From Butyrivibrio sp. AE3004 (GTDB lineage Bacteria; Bacillota; Clostridia; Lachnospirales; Lachnospiraceae), in contig NZ_JNLQ01000002.1 in NCBI RefSeq assembly GCF_000703165.1, positions 1,488,001-1,552,000 on the forward strand: 64,000 nucleotides of DNA, read 5' to 3'. Below are positions 61,070 to 64,000 of this stretch, piece after piece (positions within the stretch are counted from its first letter, which is position 1; each line of letters starts with the position of its first letter). The notes below the pieces were generated by a model. It was given only the letters and a program-made list of their open reading frames with translations. It had not been told where the DNA came from and ran no database searches. The translations under genes and the position numbers were made by a program.

Positions 61070-63835
61070 ATGGGTAGAAAACCACCTTACAAGCCATCTT
61101 ATGTAAAAGATGACACAGTTATGCGTGAGCCTATTATTAAACTGGGTAAAATGATTACGGATAGAGTTCCTTATCATCTGGGATTAAAGAAATTAACAAA
61201 TGATGATCCTGAGTATTGGGCACTCGCGGCTATAGCTTCAGATGAAGAAGCTGAACTGGCTCTAAAAATGGGGGTCAGAAAACCAAAGACTTTTGATGAG
61301 CTTAAGGCTTTATCTGGTATAGAAGCAGGACATCTTCAGGAACTTCTTGATCATATGTCATGGACTGGACTTGTAGAGTATAACTGGGAAAATGATAAGA
61401 GAGAGAAGCAATACCTGGTACCAATGTATGTTCCGGGAAGTGCTGAGTTTACAAACATGAATAAGGAACTCATTGATGAGCATCCTGAAATGGGTAAATT
61501 CTTTGATTACATGACAACTCTTCCTCTCGAGAAAATCACACCAATGGTTCCTCCGGGAGGAGCAGGCATTGGTATGCATGTTATCCCTGTTGAGAAAGCA
61601 ATCGGGATGAATAATGAATCCATATCCCTTGAGCATATTTCACACTGGCTTGACAAATATGAAGGTAAGTATGCAGCAAGTCCTTGTTCATGCCGCAGAT
61701 CACGTAAGACTTATGATGAGGGCTGCGCGGATGATGAAATGGATTGGTGTATTGCCGTTGGTGATATGGCTGATTATGTTGTTGAAACCGGTAAAGGCGG
61801 AAGATATATAACAAAAGAAGAGGCTCTTTCGATATTCAAAAAAGCGGAAGATAACGGTTTTGTTCATCAGATTACAAATATAGATGGTGAAAACAAGATT
61901 TTTGCTATCTGTAACTGTAATGTTAATGTATGTTATGCTCTTAGAACTTCACAGCTTTATAATACTCCTAATATGTCACGTTCAGCATATGTTGCAAAAG
62001 TCAGTAAAACAGATTGTGTTGCGTGCGGACGCTGTGTTGAGGTATGCCCTGCAGGTGCGGTTAAACTTGGTCAAAAACTCTGCAAAAAGGATGGAACAGA
62101 AGTTACGTACCCTAAGCATATTCTTCCAAGTGAGAAAAAATGGTCTGAAGCAGATTGGGACCTCGATTACAGAGATAATAACAGAAAAAATTGTTATGAT
62201 ACAGGCACTGCGCCTTGTAAGACTGCATGTCCTGCACACATTGCAGTTCAGGGATATTTAAAACTGGCTGCTCAGGGTAAATATACGGAAGCTCTTGAAC
62301 TAATTAAAAAGAATAATCCGCTTCCTGCAGTTTGTGGTCATATCTGTAACAGAAGATGTGAAGAAGCCTGCACAAGAGGTACAATTGATCAGGCTGTTGC
62401 TATTGATGAAGTTAAGAAATTTATAGCTGCCAGGGACTTAAATTCAGATACGAGGTTTATACCAAAGAAGGTAATCCCTAAGGTTCAGGGTGAATTTGAT
62501 GAGAAGATAGCGATTATCGGTGGAGGTCCTGCCGGACTTTCATGTGCATTTTACCTTGCAGAAAAAGGATACAGACCCACAATTTTTGAAAAAAATAACA
62601 GAGCCGGTGGTATGCTGGTTTATGGTATTCCTTCATATAAGCTTGAGAAAGATGTAGTTCAGGCTGAAATTGATATTATCAAAGAGATGGGTGTTACCAT
62701 CAAGACCGGAATTGAAGTAGGCAAAGATATAACTATAGATGATCTAAGAAATCAAGGCTATAAGGCATTTTATATTGCAATCGGTTGTCAGGGAGGCAGA
62801 AAAGCCGGAATAAAAGGAGAGGATGCTGACGGTGTTATAACAGCTGTTGATTTCCTTCATGCCGTTACAGAGGATGAAAACCTAAAAATTAACGGAGATG
62901 CTGTTGTCATTGGTGGTGGTAATGTTGCCATTGATGTATCAAGAAGTGCTGTAAGATGCGGTGCAGACAGCGTAATGCAATTCTGCTTGGAATCCAGAGA
63001 CATTATGCCTGCATCAGATGAAGAAATTGCAGAAGCAGAAGAAGATGGTGTCACAATAAATTGTGGTTACGGTCCAAAAGAAATTCTGACAGAAAACGGT
63101 AAAGTTACAGGAATCGTACTTAAAAAATGTTTGTCCGTATTTGATGATGAACACAGATTTAATCCTAAGTATGATGAAAATGATACAGTCACAATTAAAT
63201 GTAAGCATGTCTTTTTAAGTATCGGACAATCTATTTTATGGGGCGATCTGTTAAAAAGAACAAAGGTTGAACTTGGTCGCGGAAATGGAGCTGTTGCAGA
63301 CTCATTAACTTACCAGACATCAGAACCTGATATTTTTGTTGGCGGAGATGTATATACAGGCCCTAAATTTGCTATAGATGCAATTGCTGCAGGAAAGCAA
63401 GGCGCAATATCAATTCATCGCTTTGTACAGCCTCATTCGTCTCTTACAATTGGCAGAAATCGTAATGATTTTAAGGAACTTAATAAAGACAATATTCTCG
63501 TTAAGGACTATGATACCTGCAAGAGACAGATTCCGGGTAAGAATGAAAAAATAGCTGATCCTACACATTCCTTTAGAGATGCAAAGCTTGTATTTACCGA
63601 AGAACAGGTTAAGGCAGAAACAGCAAGATGCCTTTCATGCGGTGCATCTGTTGTTGATACAAATAAATGTATTGGGTGCGGTCTTTGTACTACAAAATGT
63701 GAATTCGATGCTATACATCTTTTCAGAGAAAATCCTGAATGCAGTGTTATGAGGAAGAGTGAAGATAAGTTAAAATATATTCTTCCATATGCGGCTAAAC
63801 AGGCTATAAATATCAAATTCAAAAAGAACAAATAA
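61070..63835 (+). CDS. Multi-domain Fe-S flavoprotein, GltD-like NAD(P)H oxidoreductase
   Basis: A 921-residue cytosolic protein. Residues about 1-310 form a region with a winged-helix-like part and conserved cysteines: C206-S-C208-R-R, CIAVGDMADY and CNCNVNVC, perhaps a metal site. A ferredoxin motif follows (C316, C319, C322, C326). Then comes a GltD-type module: a cysteine-rich N-domain (CKTACPAHIAVQGYLKLA, CGHICNRRCEEAC), FAD site GGGPAG (484-489) and NAD(P) site GGGNVA (615-620). A C-terminal ferredoxin motif closes it (C867, C870, C873, C877). No glutamate synthase large subunit is adjacent, so it is probably a stand-alone electron-transfer enzyme. AAGGAG precedes the ATG. Confidence 0.85.
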   Translation: MGRKPPYKPSYVKDDTVMREPIIKLGKMITDRVPYHLGLKKLTNDDPEYWALAAIASDEEAELALKMGVRKPKTFDELKALSGIEAGHLQELLDHMSWTGLVEYNWENDKREKQYLVPMYVPGSAEFTNMNKELIDEHPEMGKFFDYMTTLPLEKITPMVPPGGAGIGMHVIPVEKAIGMNNESISLEHISHWLDKYEGKYAASPCSCRRSRKTYDEGCADDEMDWCIAVGDMADYVVETGKGGRYITKEEALSIFKKAEDNGFVHQITNIDGENKIFAICNCNVNVCYALRTSQLYNTPNMSRSAYVAKVSKTDCVACGRCVEVCPAGAVKLGQKLCKKDGTEVTYPKHILPSEKKWSEADWDLDYRDNNRKNCYDTGTAPCKTACPAHIAVQGYLKLAAQGKYTEALELIKKNNPLPAVCGHICNRRCEEACTRGTIDQAVAIDEVKKFIAARDLNSDTRFIPKKVIPKVQGEFDEKIAIIGGGPAGLSCAFYLAEKGYRPTIFEKNNRAGGMLVYGIPSYKLEKDVVQAEIDIIKEMGVTIKTGIEVGKDITIDDLRNQGYKAFYIAIGCQGGRKAGIKGEDADGVITAVDFLHAVTEDENLKINGDAVVIGGGNVAIDVSRSAVRCGADSVMQFCLESRDIMPASDEEIAEAEEDGVTINCGYGPKEILTENGKVTGIVLKKCLSVFDDEHRFNPKYDENDTVTIKCKHVFLSIGQSILWGDLLKRTKVELGRGNGAVADSLTYQTSEPDIFVGGDVYTGPKFAIDAIAAGKQGAISIHRFVQPHSSLTIGRNRNDFKELNKDNILVKDYDTCKRQIPGKNEKIADPTHSFRDAKLVFTEEQVKAETARCLSCGASVVDTNKCIGCGLCTTKCEFDAIHLFRENPECSVMRKSEDKLKYILPYAAKQAINIKFKKNK

Positions 63836-63846
63836 AGCAATATTAA

Positions 63847-63878
63847 AACGCCTTCTGATTCTTTTATCAGAAGGCGTT
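63847..63878 (+). terminator. Hairpin after the flavoprotein gene
   Basis: AACGCCTTCTGAT (63847-63859) and ATCAGAAGGCGTT (63866-63878) form a 13-bp perfect stem. The + strand lacks a T tract. It sits 26 bases before hypA and may be a leaky terminator or a processing stem. Confidence 0.65.
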
Positions 63879-63904
63879 ATGAAAATCAGGTAGTGAGGAT
63901 TAAT

Positions 63905-64000
63905 ATGCACGAACTTGGCGTTGTATTTCATATTATCGATGACCTTAAGGTTGTCGCAGAAGAGAACAAAATAGAAAAGATAGATAAAGTAACTGTTGAA
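63905..64000 (+). CDS. hypA: Hydrogenase/urease nickel metallochaperone HypA, N-terminal part (partial)
   Basis: The first 32 codons of a frame that runs off the window. MHELGVVFHIIDDLKVVAEEN matches the HypA/HybF N-terminus (abridged), whose M1-H2-E3 segment binds nickel. HypA delivers Ni to [NiFe]-hydrogenase or other Ni enzymes. GTGAGG lies 7 bases upstream. Its zinc domain is outside the window. Confidence 0.8.
   Translation, partial: MHELGVVFHIIDDLKVVAEENKIEKIDKVTVE

Noticed and set aside
1..64000. tRNA, rRNA, CRISPR, insertion sequence or prophage
   Set aside because: I found no cloverleaf, regular spaced repeats, transposase or phage genes; gene density and orientation are uniform.

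Overview
The window is a compact, AT-rich chromosomal segment from a low-GC Firmicute. The gene content fits the Lachnospiraceae, most likely near Butyrivibrio/Pseudobutyrivibrio: HisG short form with HisZ, a YtfJ/GerW sporulation protein, the Prp-L27 processing pair, a divergent lexA/yneA-like SOS locus, and a TIGR03960-TIGR03936-RNase G-L21-Prp-L27-Obg string. The genus is inferred. All genes except lexA lie on the + strand. I see no tRNA, rRNA, insertion sequence, prophage or CRISPR array.

Layout. 1-5.3 kb: end of leuC, leuD, a family-2 glycosyltransferase, an Mrp-type Fe-S carrier ATPase, an AI-2E family membrane protein and ilvE. 5.4-9.6 kb: a NusG-II domain protein, then a heterodimeric ABC exporter preceded by a long terminator hairpin that probably acts as an attenuator. 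9.6-17.1 kb: a partner-switching module (STAS protein, anti-sigma kinase, SpoIIE-type phosphatase) with an unknown protein, a Gx transporter and a large hybrid histidine kinase with an internal duplication. 17.1-26.9 kb: ruvAB, zapA, a U32 protease-like protein, an FtsW/penicillin-binding protein pair, small conserved proteins and a coiled-coil J-domain protein. 27-37.4 kb: rpmB with a structured leader, Asp23 protein, fatty-acid kinase FakA, recG, a DegV/FakB protein, a topoisomerase IV-like pair and rsmD. 37.5-44.7 kb: a secreted transglutaminase/Big_2 protein, coaD, a coiled-coil protein, two pseudouridine synthases around an unknown membrane protein, and recU. 44.7-49.8 kb: a his operon ending in a HisI-HisE fusion with a dead HisA/F-like domain in front. 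49.8-58.1 kb: a radical-SAM pair, RNase G, ribosomal proteins L21/L27 with Prp, obgE, yhbY, nadD, yqeK and rsfS. 58.2-64 kb: the lexA/yneA SOS locus, then a DUF5692-like membrane protein, a multi-cluster Fe-S flavoprotein and the start of hypA.

Most of the window is housekeeping. The less expected items are: (a) the attenuator-like leader of the ABC exporter; (b) the hybrid kinase with a histidine-less first DHp domain and a histidine-less Hpt; (c) two related intergenic stem-loop elements, about 3.8 kb apart, in front of coaD and recU; (d) the HisA/F-like-HisI-HisE fusion; (e) a cluster of SOS boxes; and (f) the membrane protein/Fe-S flavoprotein/HypA cluster at the right edge.
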